Positions 10,604-19,532 of a DNA stretch of 64,000 nucleotides are shown piece by piece. The stretch is from Hassallia byssoidea VB512170 (lineage in GTDB: Bacteria > Cyanobacteriota > Cyanobacteriia > Cyanobacteriales > Nostocaceae), in assembly GCF_000817785.2 (NCBI RefSeq), contig NZ_JTCM02000004.1:1-64000 (forward strand). The letters are read 5' to 3'. Every line of letters starts with the position of its first letter. Positions within the stretch are counted from its first letter, which is position 1. Made by a program: the position numbers and the translations under genes. The notes below the pieces were generated by a model. The model worked only from the letters and a program-made list of their open reading frames with translations, was not told where the DNA came from and did not search any database.

Positions 10604-13381
10604 TTAGTGATTCGTCAAATATTGTTGAAGAAAAGTTTGAATTTTTTCTATTTGAAAGTTCTTGGCTAATTGAATAATTTCTTGAGCAAATAAAGTAAAC
10701 TTTTCATCTGATTGGGCAAGCCGATCAACCTGGTCTTGTATAGCTTTAACGCGACCTTTCAAAGCTAAATCGTACAGTCGAGATAAATCTTCGGCGGGCG
10801 GTGGTACTATTGTAGTAGACGCAAGGGAAATACTTTCATCCGGCTCGTTATCGGCTTGGTTGTTTCCTTCATAAAGCCATTCTAATTTCAAATGTACTCG
10901 TAATATTTCCAGCAGAGTTTCTACCTGCACGGGTTTAGGTAGAAACTCATTTGCCCCAGCATCTAAACTTTTATGTTGGTCAGTTTCAAACACGCTAGCA
11001 GAAGAAGCAATTATTACGACTTCTTTTAAGTGAGGTGATCGCCGCAAGTGTTGTATCATTTGAAAACCATCCATCACAGGCATAATTAAATCACTAATAA
11101 TTAAGTCTGGTTTAAATTCAACGGCTTTATCTAAACCCTCTTGACCATTTTTGGCTTCAATAATGTTAAAACCAATTGGTTCTAGCAAATTGACAATAAC
11201 TGAGCGATTTTCCCATTTATCATCTACTACTAAAATGTTTCTTTGTTGACCAGAGAAACCAATGATAATTCCATGAGAAAATGTTTTAGCTGTTTCTGCC
11301 CAATTGGGAGCTGTTAATAACTCGACATCAAATGAAAAAATACTGCCTTCACCAAGCTGACTTTTCACAGAGATGCTACTGTTCATCAGAGAGATAATTT
11401 TTTGCGTAATTGCTAATCCTAAACCGGTTCCTTCAGACTTGCGAGATTCTGAACCAACTTGCTCAAACGGCAAAAATATTTTCTCTAATTGCTCATCACT
11501 CATCCCCACACCAGTATCTTCAATTTGAAAGCGAATTTTGGTAATTGGGAATTGGGAATTACCAATTACTTCTACTTTAAAAGTTACTCCTCCTTGGTCT
11601 GTAAATTTGATAGCGTTACCAAGTAGGTTAATTAACACTTGCCGCAAACGTTTTTCGTCAGCATGAATACCTTGAGGAATTTCCGATTCTACTTGGTAAG
11701 TAAAAGCAATATTTTTTTGTTCGGCACGGATGCGGCAAATTTCGGCGACACCTTGCAAAAAAGCAGGAAAATGAAAATCTGTGGGGTAGAGTTCCATTTT
11801 CTGTGCTTCAATTTTTGAGAGGTCTAGAATATCGTTAATTAAAGTTAATAAATGAGAACCGCACTGATGAATGATGCTGATACCGTTGCGTTCTTTTTCT
11901 GTGAGGGTTAGCGATCGCTGAATAATTTGGGCATAGCCTAAAATACCATTAAGCGGTGTTCTCAGTTCGTGGCTCATATTTGCCAAAAACTCGCTTTTAG
12001 CATGATTTGCCGTATCAGCGCTGATTTTGGCTTCTTTCAGTTCTGCTGTACGTTCTTCAACGCGAACTTCTAATTCTTGATTGTTTTTTTCTAAAGTAGT
12101 GAAAGATTCGCGCAACTGCTGTGCCATGCGGTTAAACGATTGACCAAGAACTCCTAATTCATTGACTGCTGACTCCTGTACTTTTTGGTTCAACTCACCG
12201 GATGCGATCGCTTCCGAGGCTTTACTTAGCCGTAAAATTGGTTGGGTAATCCAGCGCGATGTATATACGCCCAGCAAACTTGCTAACACCAACGCCCCCA
12301 AACATAGTAAAATTGTCGTGCGGGTGTTGGCGTTAATTTGCCCCATAAAGTCAGATTCGGGAACGGCAATAACTACCAGCCAATCTAACCCCCACTCATC
12401 CTGCCAAGGTGTTACCTGAATAAACTGCCGCTGACCATTAACTAAAAAGTCAAGCTGCTGGCTATTCTTGATTTTGCTCAAGTCGCCGAAATGCTGTGTT
12501 AAGTATTTCGCGCTTGCTTGAACTAAGGCATCACTACTATCTATTGCTTTCAGCCGTTGCGGTTTCTTATCTACCATTGTGAAAGGCTTCTCTTTGGTGG
12601 AAGTGGCAACTATTAAGCCATTGCGCTCTAAAATAAAAGTCTTGCCGTTGGGACTAACTTTTAACTGTTGCAAGAAATCACCAATTTGAGACAGACGCTG
12701 GTCAATGCCAATCACCCCTATCAAGTTTTTGTTTTTATCATAAACAGGACGGTTGGCAGAAACTGCTAGGGGAAAGGGCTGTATTTCCCATTGATAAATC
12801 TGGCTCCATATCGGTTTACCAGTCTTGACTGTCTCTGCATACCAAGCTTCATTTTGAAATTTGTAGTCGGGAAAAGTATCAAGCAGCTTGAGACGATTCC
12901 CCTGGTTATCTGTTTGGTAGTTGTAGGTATCATTGTTGCCGTATCGCTTTCGGGAAAGATCGTTAACAATGATGAGACCATTGTTCATGTAATATCCAGA
13001 GCCAGAAAATTCACCTAATTTAGAGCCAAAGCTAATATAACCAACGTCATACAACTGCATTTGCTTCCAGAAGTAATGCCCAATACCTTCTAAATCTTGC
13101 GGATCTAGCAAACCCAAATCAATCGCATCTCCATTAACTTGAGCCAAATGCCGAGCCGTTTCCAGATAACTGTCAAGGTGTTGGTCGATACGCGAAGTGA
13201 CTTCACCCCGCAGTCGCGAAGCAAGTTCGTTAACTGCTCTCTGCCCATTACGTAACGATAGATACCCGGTCAATCCCACGACAGCAAAGATTTGCAGCAC
13301 AAAAGGAACGACAAGAATAAGACGTAGTGAGATTTTTGGGAATTTGTTGATACCGGAATTTGTCGGGAGTTTAAGTAGCAT
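10604..13381 (-). CDS. Cache-HAMP hybrid histidine kinase with receiver, first module copy
   Basis: This is a 925-residue membrane sensor. TM1 lies near 20-45. A large extracytoplasmic Cache-type region (about 50-355) contains the usual [18 protein letters not shown] stretch. TM2 near 356-376 leads to HAMP and HisKA with [12 protein letters not shown] (His471). HATPase has [10 protein letters not shown] and [12 protein letters not shown], and the receiver Asp is near 767 ([11 protein letters not shown]). The helical tail is the same as in 6552-9041. Cache domains bind small molecules such as amino acids or carboxylates; the ligand here is unknown. It is first in the likely order 13381 to 5152. 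The insert point of the paralog holds only [11 protein letters not shown]. Confidence 0.94.
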   Translation of the reverse strand: MLLKLPTNSGINKFPKISLRLILVVPFVLQIFAVVGLTGYLSLRNGQRAVNELASRLRGEVTSRIDQHLDSYLETARHLAQVNGDAIDLGLLDPQDLEGIGHYFWKQMQLYDVGYISFGSKLGEFSGSGYYMNNGLIIVNDLSRKRYGNNDTYNYQTDNQGNRLKLLDTFPDYKFQNEAWYAETVKTGKPIWSQIYQWEIQPFPLAVSANRPVYDKNKNLIGVIGIDQRLSQIGDFLQQLKVSPNGKTFILERNGLIVATSTKEKPFTMVDKKPQRLKAIDSSDALVQASAKYLTQHFGDLSKIKNSQQLDFLVNGQRQFIQVTPWQDEWGLDWLVVIAVPESDFMGQINANTRTTILLCLGALVLASLLGVYTSRWITQPILRLSKASEAIASGELNQKVQESAVNELGVLGQSFNRMAQQLRESFTTLEKNNQELEVRVEERTAELKEAKISADTANHAKSEFLANMSHELRTPLNGILGYAQIIQRSLTLTEKERNGISIIHQCGSHLLTLINDILDLSKIEAQKMELYPTDFHFPAFLQGVAEICRIRAEQKNIAFTYQVESEIPQGIHADEKRLRQVLINLLGNAIKFTDQGGVTFKVEVIGNSQFPITKIRFQIEDTGVGMSDEQLEKIFLPFEQVGSESRKSEGTGLGLAITQKIISLMNSSISVKSQLGEGSIFSFDVELLTAPNWAETAKTFSHGIIIGFSGQQRNILVVDDKWENRSVIVNLLEPIGFNIIEAKNGQEGLDKAVEFKPDLIISDLIMPVMDGFQMIQHLRRSPHLKEVVIIASSASVFETDQHKSLDAGANEFLPKPVQVETLLEILRVHLKLEWLYEGNNQADNEPDESISLASTTIVPPPAEDLSRLYDLALKGRVKAIQDQVDRLAQSDEKFTLFAQEIIQLAKNFQIEKIQTFLQQYLTNH

Positions 13382-13467
13382 TACTACCTGGGAAGCAGTT
13401 GGAAAGTTAGCTAATTACATAGTTCCCAGATTTGAGTTGATGATTTGCATTCACTTAACTAATTGTC

Positions 13468-13496
13468 GTAAAGACGTTCTGCTGGAACGTCTCTAC
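13468..13496. repeat. 29-bp palindromic repeat, gtaRagacgtt family
   Basis: Arms gtaaagacgtt and aacgtctctac flank a short centre. The same palindrome recurs at 30869-30897 and 62218-62246, where it sits within larger MITE-like elements. Confidence 0.7.
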
Positions 13497-13555
13497 AATA
13501 TGATCCAATGCATCTATCCTATAAGTAGAATTATTTGAAGGCTTCTGATAAAAAC

Positions 13556-13786
13556 ATGAGAGTTTGGCTTGCCTGCTTTTTCGTGCTGTTTGCCCTAGCA
13601 AAATTGTTTGACTGGGTGCAAGAACTTTCTCTACCGCTACCAATTTATATTTTGGGTGGGGCTTTTTTAGCTGTTGCTTCTAACTACGATAAGATTGTCG
13701 GCTCTAACTTCAGCGATGCTATTAGTGAAGCGCAACTTGAACAACCACAGTTAAATGCATCTTCTATCGAAAAAGTCAATACATAG
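13556..13786 (+). CDS. Small membrane protein, unknown function
   Basis: From the ATG at 13556 this gives 76 residues; a TTG at 13535 would add seven. A GAAGG at 13537-13541 lies upstream of the ATG, which I prefer. Residues 1-22 (MRVWLACFFVLFALAKLFDW) and about 27-46 (LPIYILGGAFLAVASNYD) look like two membrane segments. The acidic and polar C-terminal tail should be in the cytoplasm. It is divergent from the kinase operon and upstream of chrA, separated from chrA by a dispersed repeat. I recognise no family. Confidence 0.65.
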   Translation: MRVWLACFFVLFALAKLFDWVQELSLPLPIYILGGAFLAVASNYDKIVGSNFSDAISEAQLEQPQLNASSIEKVNT

Positions 13787-13809
13787 TTATGAAAATATAA
13801 AGAATTAAT

Positions 13810-13920
13810 GTAGTAAGCACTTCAGTGCTTAAAATCCTTGCTATGAGCGGTAAACCGCTCACCCTCCGGGTTCGCCAGTCGCTCATGGGGGAGACCCCCA
13901 AGACCGCGCTGGCTCACTAC
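13810..13920. repeat. Dispersed palindromic repeat, copy 3, carrying a nested insert
   Basis: The ends gtagtaagc and ctcactac and the core gagcggtaaaccgctc match the family at 5075, 9154 and 35539. A second repeat sequence (about 13862-13912, including gggggagacccccaagaccg) interrupts it just before the right end. It lies directly upstream of chrA and creates a false N-terminal extension there. Confidence 0.75.
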
Positions 13921-13932
13921 GAATTAGAGGTC

Positions 13933-15141
13933 ATGAATTCAACACTCGGTCGTTTGAGCGAAGTTGCCACACTGTTTTTCAAGTTGGGTATCATCGGTTT
14001 CGGGGGTCCGGTTGCTCATATCGCTATGATTGAAGATGAAGTAGTCAAGCGGCGTCAGTGGATGACACGAGAGCATTTTCTTGACTTACTTGGAGCAACT
14101 AATTTGATTCCGGGTCCAAATTCTACAGAAATGGCGATTCATGTAGGATATGTCTACGCGGGATGGCTGGGGCTGATTGTTGCGGGTGTTTGCTTTATTT
14201 TACCTGCGGTGTTAATTACAGGTGTATTTGCCTGGATTTATGTTAACTATGGCAATTTGCCCCAAGTCGCTCCTTTACTATATGGAATTAAGCCTGCTGT
14301 TTTAGCAGTGATTTTGGATGCGCTTTGGCGTTTAGGAAAAAAAGCCGTAAAAAGTCGTCAAATGTCGGCGATCGCCTTGGGTGTAGTTGTCTTATTATTG
14401 CTGCTGAAACTCAATGAAGTGATTGCCCTCTTAATTGGCGGTATTTTAGGTATGATTTGGTTGCGTAGTGGCGATCGCAATAATACCCCACCAAACACAG
14501 CAAACTTTCTCATCGCTAATTTAACTACAGGTGCGGCTTTTAAAACAACAGCAGTGAGTGCCGCAACTACTGCACATACAGTAACAAATGTCTCTTTGTG
14601 GAAATTGGGTTTATTTTTCCTGAAAGTCGGTAGTGTGTTGTTTGGTGGTGGTTTTGTATTGGTAGCGTTTTTGGAAGGTGGATTAGTTCAGGAATACGGC
14701 TGGTTAACGCAACAACAGTTACTCGATGCGATCGCGATCGGTCAATTTACCCCAGGACCGGTTCTTTCTACCGCTACCTTTATCGGTTACATCATTGCAG
14801 GTGTTCAAGGTGCAATTGTGGCAACGGTGGGAATTTTCTTACCGTCGTTTTTCTTCACGGCTATTCTTAATCCGCTGGTTCCTCGGTTACGCGCTTCCAA
14901 ATGGACAAGTGCATTTCTTGATGCGGTGAATGTCAGTGCTGTAGCGTTGATGTTTGTTGTTACTTTAGAATTAGCAGCAACGACTTTAATACCAAAAGCT
15001 GCGTATGTGGACTTTTTAGCTGTGGCGATCGCTATTATCTCAGCCGTTTTGCTGATTCGCTTCCGCATCAATGCTGCATGGTTAGTTTTCGGTGGTGCTT
15101 TCATCGGCTGGGTAGCTTCGTTTTTAGGTTACACTCGATGA
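13933..15141 (+). CDS. chrA: Chromate transporter ChrA
   Basis: This 402-residue inner-membrane protein belongs to the CHR family, which exports chromate by proton antiport. It has the two-repeat layout. The N-terminal half has FFKLGIIGFGGPVAHIAM and GPNSTEMAIHVGY. The C-terminal half repeats these as FLKVGSVLFGGGFVLVAFLE and GQFTPGPVLSTATFIGY. I place the start at 13933 because AGAGG lies just upstream and the family begins about there. A longer frame from a GTG at 13825 only adds residues coded by the dispersed repeat. Hydrophobic runs suggest 10 or more membrane segments. Some CHR homologues carry other anions, so chromate itself is family-based. Confidence 0.93.
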   Translation: MNSTLGRLSEVATLFFKLGIIGFGGPVAHIAMIEDEVVKRRQWMTREHFLDLLGATNLIPGPNSTEMAIHVGYVYAGWLGLIVAGVCFILPAVLITGVFAWIYVNYGNLPQVAPLLYGIKPAVLAVILDALWRLGKKAVKSRQMSAIALGVVVLLLLLKLNEVIALLIGGILGMIWLRSGDRNNTPPNTANFLIANLTTGAAFKTTAVSAATTAHTVTNVSLWKLGLFFLKVGSVLFGGGFVLVAFLEGGLVQEYGWLTQQQLLDAIAIGQFTPGPVLSTATFIGYIIAGVQGAIVATVGIFLPSFFFTAILNPLVPRLRASKWTSAFLDAVNVSAVALMFVVTLELAATTLIPKAAYVDFLAVAIAIISAVLLIRFRINAAWLVFGGAFIGWVASFLGYTR

Positions 15142-15174
15142 TCGCTGTATAAAGGTAATCTACAGGTAAATTGT

Positions 15175-15348
15175 ATGACGATTGAAACAGCCACCAAATA
15201 TTACATAGCCAATAAACCAGTACGCCATAAAGTATTAGGAGAAATGTTTATTGTCGATTTGTACCCGTCTAGAGTTGGCAGCGTGCGGGTAAAACTTCCC
15301 AACGGTGTAGAGATGGATTGCCAGCTAGAGTTTTTAGACCCCATGTAA
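15175..15348 (+). CDS. 57-residue conserved-looking hypothetical protein
   Basis: An ATG at 15175 gives MTIETATKYYIANKPVRHKV and continues to LEFLDPM before TAA. The composition is well mixed and charged, with no low-complexity sequence, and the region ends right before the G-rich array. A weak AGG lies about ten bases upstream. The gene follows chrA by 33 bp on the same strand and may be co-transcribed. I do not recognise the family. The pattern VRVKLPNGVEMDCQLEFL suggests a small beta-rich fold. Confidence 0.6.
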   Translation: MTIETATKYYIANKPVRHKVLGEMFIVDLYPSRVGSVRVKLPNGVEMDCQLEFLDPM

Positions 15349-15350
15349 TG

Positions 15351-15415
15351 AGGGAGAGGGGGGGGACAAGGGAGAGGGGGGGGACAAGGGAGAGGGGGGG
15401 GACAAGGGAGAGTTC
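15351..15415. repeat. 18-bp G-rich tandem repeat
   Basis: Three near-perfect copies of the 18-mer gggagaggggggggacaa are followed by a partial fourth. Each unit has a run of eight G. The array sits between the 57-residue ORF and the methyltransferase gene. Confidence 0.9.
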
Positions 15416-15506
15416 TTGAGAAAGTTTGAGGCTTTTGTTTTAAATTTTAAGCATTGCAAATTGTAAGCGCAACAGCTTAACCAGGGTAAACGAAAAATCA
15501 AGGGCG

Positions 15507-16196
15507 ATGACAGATAATATTATTCAACAACAAATCGCGTATTATCGTGCCAGAGCAAACGAATATGATGAGTGGTTTTATCGGCTTGGTCGCTACGATC
15601 GCGGCGAAGAATTCAACCAGCGCTGGAGACGCGAGGTTGCTGTTGTCAAAGCCGCATTATATCAACTTAAAGCCGCAGATAACATCTTAGAATTAGCTTG
15701 TGGAACAGGTATCTGGACGCAAGAACTTGTAAAGATTGGCAAGAAAATTACTGCGATAGATGCTTGCGAGGAAGTAATTGAAATTAATCGCAAAAAGTTA
15801 CTTTCACCAAACGTGAAATATCACCAACTTGATTTATTCAAATGGAAACCGGATATTGAATATGATTTGGTATTTTTTGCTTTTTGGCTTTCTCATGTAC
15901 CACCAGCATTACTTGATTTGTTTTTGAGGAAAGTTTATAATTCTGTTCGCGTTGGCGGACAATTTTTTTTGGTAGACTCACGCTTTGAGCCTACATCCAC
16001 AGCCAAGAATCATATTTTTGAATCTGACAAAAACATTTATCAAACCCGGAAGTTAAATAATGGTGAAGAATTTCAGATAGTCAAGATTTTTTATCAGCCT
16101 GATGAACTTTATAACAAGTTGCTAAAAGTTGGATTTCAGGCTGATATCAAGGTAACGAACAATTATTTTATTTATGCATTAGGGACAAAAATTTAG
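15507..16196 (+). CDS. Class I SAM-dependent methyltransferase
   Basis: This 229-residue cytosolic protein has SAM-binding motif I at residues 60-70 (ILELACGTGIW), an acidic residue after the second strand (ITAIDACEE), and a motif like DLVFFAFWLSHVPP where the fourth strand is expected. AAGGG precedes the ATG at a normal distance. It resembles small-molecule methyltransferases of the Methyltransf_11/25 type; the substrate cannot be read from sequence. It is upstream of, and convergent with, the hydroxylase-like gene 16205-16714, the two ends being only 8 bp apart. Confidence 0.85.
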   Translation: MTDNIIQQQIAYYRARANEYDEWFYRLGRYDRGEEFNQRWRREVAVVKAALYQLKAADNILELACGTGIWTQELVKIGKKITAIDACEEVIEINRKKLLSPNVKYHQLDLFKWKPDIEYDLVFFAFWLSHVPPALLDLFLRKVYNSVRVGGQFFLVDSRFEPTSTAKNHIFESDKNIYQTRKLNNGEEFQIVKIFYQPDELYNKLLKVGFQADIKVTNNYFIYALGTKI

Positions 16197-16204
16197 TATT
16201 TTCG

Positions 16205-16714
16205 TTACTGTATCAGGGTAAGTGAGGAACGCAGATTTAGTCTGAGGAGACGTAGCGATCGCATCCAAATTTTTGCCGGTTGCTCAAAGAATGTAAAAAT
16301 ATCACCGTAACCGACGTTAGTTTTTTGATGATGCAGCCAATGTCTCTCAGGTGTAGTGATATATAAAACCTGACACAGCAAATTCAAAAACTTAGGAGTT
16401 TCCCAACCCAAGACACTTATGTGTCTCCACCATACATGAAACTGACCAAAAAGCAACCCACAAATAACGCCAACGGGAGAGAAAGTCCACAGAAATACTG
16501 CTAACAGTAAATATGGTAAAGCACCTAAAATACCATCTAAAAGAACCTGGAAATTGAAAGTTAAAATTGCATAGTGGCGAAAGTTTTTCTTCCAAGAGTG
16601 ATGCGTTTGCAAGTGAAGCCTACCAAAAACATGCTCTGGTATATGGTATAAGAAGGTAGAAAAAAAATCGCCAAAAAATAATAGTAGCCAAGCAACAGCG
16701 ATCGCCTCAAGCAT
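16205..16714 (-). CDS. Fatty-acid-hydroxylase-superfamily membrane protein
   Basis: This 169-residue protein has the histidine clusters of di-iron membrane hydroxylases: His24 and His28 (HIPEH), His34/38/39 (HLQTHH), His93 and His98 (HVWWRH), and His125/128/129 (HWLHH). Three or four hydrophobic segments fit a membrane enzyme. A strong AGGAG lies upstream of the ATG. The family hydroxylates or desaturates lipids, sterols and carotenoids; this is a short member and the substrate is unknown. It converges on the methyltransferase gene. Confidence 0.8.
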   Translation of the reverse strand: MLEAIAVAWLLLFFGDFFSTFLYHIPEHVFGRLHLQTHHSWKKNFRHYAILTFNFQVLLDGILGALPYLLLAVFLWTFSPVGVICGLLFGQFHVWWRHISVLGWETPKFLNLLCQVLYITTPERHWLHHQKTNVGYGDIFTFFEQPAKIWMRSLRLLRLNLRSSLTLIQ

Positions 16715-17205
16715 TTGTACTCCTAAGATTCTGTATCGTTATTCTTTCCTTAAATAAAAAGATGCTTAGTTTAGCAATTTTCCTTCTTCTTTGAGTCTGG
16801 CTTTGGTACAAAGAACGTTGATTATTGCATACATCTAAAAAACGACAGGATTTAGGTAGTTTATCTAAAATGACAAGAACAAAGTAAGTCAATAACAGTA
16901 AAGGTTTAGTTAAAAATTGTCAAAATTTCGGTTAATTTACCGGAATGCACCCTTACAGAATGTCGGGTAGAAATGAAAACACCTGCTTTCTCGGAATTAA
17001 TCACTTTGATTTATCAAATTAACAAAAAAATATATTTGCTTTTATCAAAAAGAATTTATAAAGTTAAATCAACCTGCATGTACTAATAAACTGTCAGGAT
17101 TGATGTGATAAATTTAAAGTTGGCATTGTAGCACAAATAGTGCCAACTACAAGTTTAATCTCTCTCATTTTCATCCTGATGGTGTGAATTTAAAGCATTA
17201 CACCT
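16715..17205. other. AT-rich gap upstream of the Rrf2 gene
   Basis: No convincing gene is seen. A 7-bp perfect inverted repeat (gttggca at 17119-17125 and tgccaac at 17141-17147) and a ggtgt/acacc pair just before the ATG at 17206 lie where an operator for the regulator could be. Both are short and the operator idea is only a suggestion. Confidence 0.35.
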
Positions 17206-17640
17206 ATGGAATTATCAAGCAAATCTGAATACGCACTTCTAGCTTTGTTAGAGTTGGCAAATTGTTACCCCCGTAACGAATCTCTGCAAATTCAACAAAT
17301 AGCTTTGCTACAAAATATACCCAATCGTTATTTAGAACAACTGCTAGCCACATTGAGACGTGGAGGTTTAATTAAAAGCATACGCGGATCGAAGGGCGGT
17401 TATATCTTGGCACGAGACCCCCAACAGATTACGCTTTTAGATGTATTAAACTGCATTGAAGGCGTAGAAACTATTTTGACTGATGATACAACATCCAAAA
17501 CAACAGAAAGTAAAATAATTCAAGATGTCTGGTACGAAGCGCGTCAAGCTGCTAACTCAGTTTGGCAAAAGTATACACTCCAAGACCTTTGCGAACTGCG
17601 AGATAGTCGGCGACAGATACAATTTATGTATTATATATAG
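17206..17640 (+). CDS. Rrf2-family transcriptional regulator
   Basis: This 144-residue protein begins MELSSKSEYALLALLELA, the usual Rrf2 opening. A winged helix-turn-helix follows (IQQIALLQNIPNRYLEQLLA) with the wing RGGLIKSIRGSKGGYILAR at about 52-70. The C-terminal half should dimerise. The three-cysteine Fe-S cluster pattern of IscR and NsrR is absent: only isolated cysteines appear (YCPR-like start, LNCIEG, DLCEL). It may sense something other than an iron-sulfur cluster, or act with a partner, as CymR does. Its closest neighbours are the gap with a terminator hairpin and the ABC importer genes; a link to them is inference. Confidence 0.9.
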   Translation: MELSSKSEYALLALLELANCYPRNESLQIQQIALLQNIPNRYLEQLLATLRRGGLIKSIRGSKGGYILARDPQQITLLDVLNCIEGVETILTDDTTSKTTESKIIQDVWYEARQAANSVWQKYTLQDLCELRDSRRQIQFMYYI

Positions 17641-17845
17641 TTGAGAGCGATCGCATCTGTCTTGTCTAAATGTATTTTTTGTCAATATGCGGTTGAAGTG
17701 CAAAATTAATCATTCTCGATTGTCAAATCAGGCTTTTAGATGTTTAATGGAAAAATAAAGTGAAAAATATCTAGTTTTATACTGAACTATAGCTTTAGTA
17801 AATCGTTATTGGAGATGTTTATTGCTCAGTTCATTACGATTATCT

Positions 17846-17882
17846 GCCTCTACATCAGGTGTGTAGAGGCTATATTTTTTGT
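17846..17882 (+). terminator. Rho-independent terminator or attenuator
   Basis: A perfect 9-bp stem (gcctctaca at 17846-17854 with tgtagaggc at 17862-17870) with a seven-base loop is followed by tatatttttt. It lies about 200 bp after the Rrf2 gene and 180 bp before the ABC binding-protein start. The rest of the 17641-18065 gap shows no gene. Confidence 0.75.
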
Positions 17883-18065
17883 TTGTTAAGAAAGGTATCA
17901 ATTTTTCTCAAAATTATTCATGATAAAAATTAATAGTTTGTTACAAAGGATTTACTATATTTATCCGTCAGGTATGATATACAAAGATATATTTGAAAAA
18001 GAAAGTTTAAAATAATTTTTTCCAATAAAATTATTGATTTGCATTATTTAAGCAACATTTTGCAA

Positions 18066-19358
18066 ATGACAATACATAAATGTCAGCACAAAATAGTACA
18101 AAAGCTAAAATCGCCAATTGGGATATTTTTTGCTGTATTGTTGGGCATCATTTTATCGATTCAGCAAGTTTTATCGCAGCAGGCAGTAGTTTTGAATTTG
18201 TTGATGACGGCACCCGATGCCCAACCTTGGAAAACGGGTATAGTTAAAGACTTTGAAGCGAAAAATCCGGGAATTCGGATTAACGTGATCGAAGGACCTA
18301 ATGCCACAAATTTGCTTGAAGACCTTTATACTTCGGCTTTTATTTTAGGTGATTCTCCTTATGACATAGTGAATATGGATGTCATTTGGACACCGAAATT
18401 TGCAGCGGGTGGATGGTTGCGAGATTTAAGCGATCGCATCACCCCAGAAGAGTTAGCCGCATTTTCGCCCAAAGATGTAGAAGCAGGAATTATCGAGGGC
18501 AAGTTATATAGAATTCCCATGCGAAGCGATGTTGGGGTACTTTACTATCGGGAAGACTTACTTAAGCAACAAGGATTTCAACCGCCAGAAACCATTGCAG
18601 ATTTGCTGAAAATTTCTCAAGCGTTGAAAAAACAGGGCAAAACTAATTGGGGTTATCTTTGGCAAGGTCGCCAATATGAAGGTGCTGCGGCGATGTTTGT
18701 TGAAGTTTTAGAAGGCTTTGGGGGATTTTGGGTAAATCCGAAAACGTTAGAAGTTGGACTGGATCGACCAGAAACATTAAAAGCGATCGCCTTTCTCAAA
18801 CAAACAACTCAATCAGGCATTTCTCCACCTGGAGTCACAACATACATCGAAGAAGATACAAGGCGAATTTTCCAAAGCGGTCAAGCAGCATTTTTACGTA
18901 GCTGGCCCTATGTTTGGCCCCTTGCAAATGCCAAAGATTCGCCTATCAAAGGCAAAATCGGTATTAAATCAATGGTTGGTATTGACCCGAAAAGTGGCGC
19001 AGCTTGTTTAGGCGGTTGGGGTTTGGGAATTGCCAAATCATCGAAACATCCCGAAGAAGCCTGGAAAGCAATTAAATATTTTACAAGCGAAGAAGCACAG
19101 CGGAGATTTATTTTAAATGCCGGTTTTGTCCCCAGCCGACGCGCATTATTTACAGACCCAGAAATTCTCGCTAAATATCCCCATTACCCCAAATTATTAG
19201 AAATAGTTGAGAAAGCAGTTTTACGTCCACCCATAGCCCAATATGCCCAAGCCTCAGATATTTTGCAACGTTATTTAAGTGCCGCTTTAACAAACAGCAT
19301 GACCCCAGAAAGCGCCATGAAAGCCGCCGCAAATGAAACGCGGAGATTGTTGAAATAG
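18066..19358 (+). CDS. ABC importer, carbohydrate-binding protein (family 1)
   Basis: This 430-residue exported protein captures a sugar and delivers it to the permeases encoded next. I choose the ATG at 18066; a TTG at 18039 would add nine residues. A signal sequence spans about residues 16-38 (IGIFFAVLLGIILSIQQVLS), without an obvious lipobox. Family 1 features include WKTGIVKDFEAKNPGIRINV, PYDIVNMDVIWTPKFAAGG, IPMRSDVGVLYYREDLLKQQ and the C-terminal FILNAGFVPSRRALF. It is first in a four-gene operon. Maltose, trehalose, sucrose and other glucosides are all possible ligands. Confidence 0.92.
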   Translation: MTIHKCQHKIVQKLKSPIGIFFAVLLGIILSIQQVLSQQAVVLNLLMTAPDAQPWKTGIVKDFEAKNPGIRINVIEGPNATNLLEDLYTSAFILGDSPYDIVNMDVIWTPKFAAGGWLRDLSDRITPEELAAFSPKDVEAGIIEGKLYRIPMRSDVGVLYYREDLLKQQGFQPPETIADLLKISQALKKQGKTNWGYLWQGRQYEGAAAMFVEVLEGFGGFWVNPKTLEVGLDRPETLKAIAFLKQTTQSGISPPGVTTYIEEDTRRIFQSGQAAFLRSWPYVWPLANAKDSPIKGKIGIKSMVGIDPKSGAACLGGWGLGIAKSSKHPEEAWKAIKYFTSEEAQRRFILNAGFVPSRRALFTDPEILAKYPHYPKLLEIVEKAVLRPPIAQYAQASDILQRYLSAALTNSMTPESAMKAAANETRRLLK

Positions 19359-19532
19359 ATAGTGGATGGTGGATGGTGGTTAGTGGATAGTGGATAACTG
19401 TTGACTGTTAACCGTCAACCAACAACCAAGAACTATCAACTATCAACCAACAACCAACAACCAACAACTAACAACCAACAACCAACAACCAACAACTATC
19501 AACCAACAACCAACAACCAACAACTAACAAAT
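19359..19532. repeat. Heptamer repeat tract between binding protein and permease 1
   Basis: The tract holds gtggatg/gtggata units, then a small gttgac...gtcaac hairpin, then many copies of caaccaa and caactat. A reading frame runs through it into the permease gene from 19401, but it codes only Asn/Gln/Thr/Pro dipeptides. Confidence 0.9.

Noticed and set aside
13825-13932. N-terminal extension of ChrA from a GTG
   Set aside because: It is coded by the dispersed repeat 13810-13920, and a better start with AGAGG follows at 13933.
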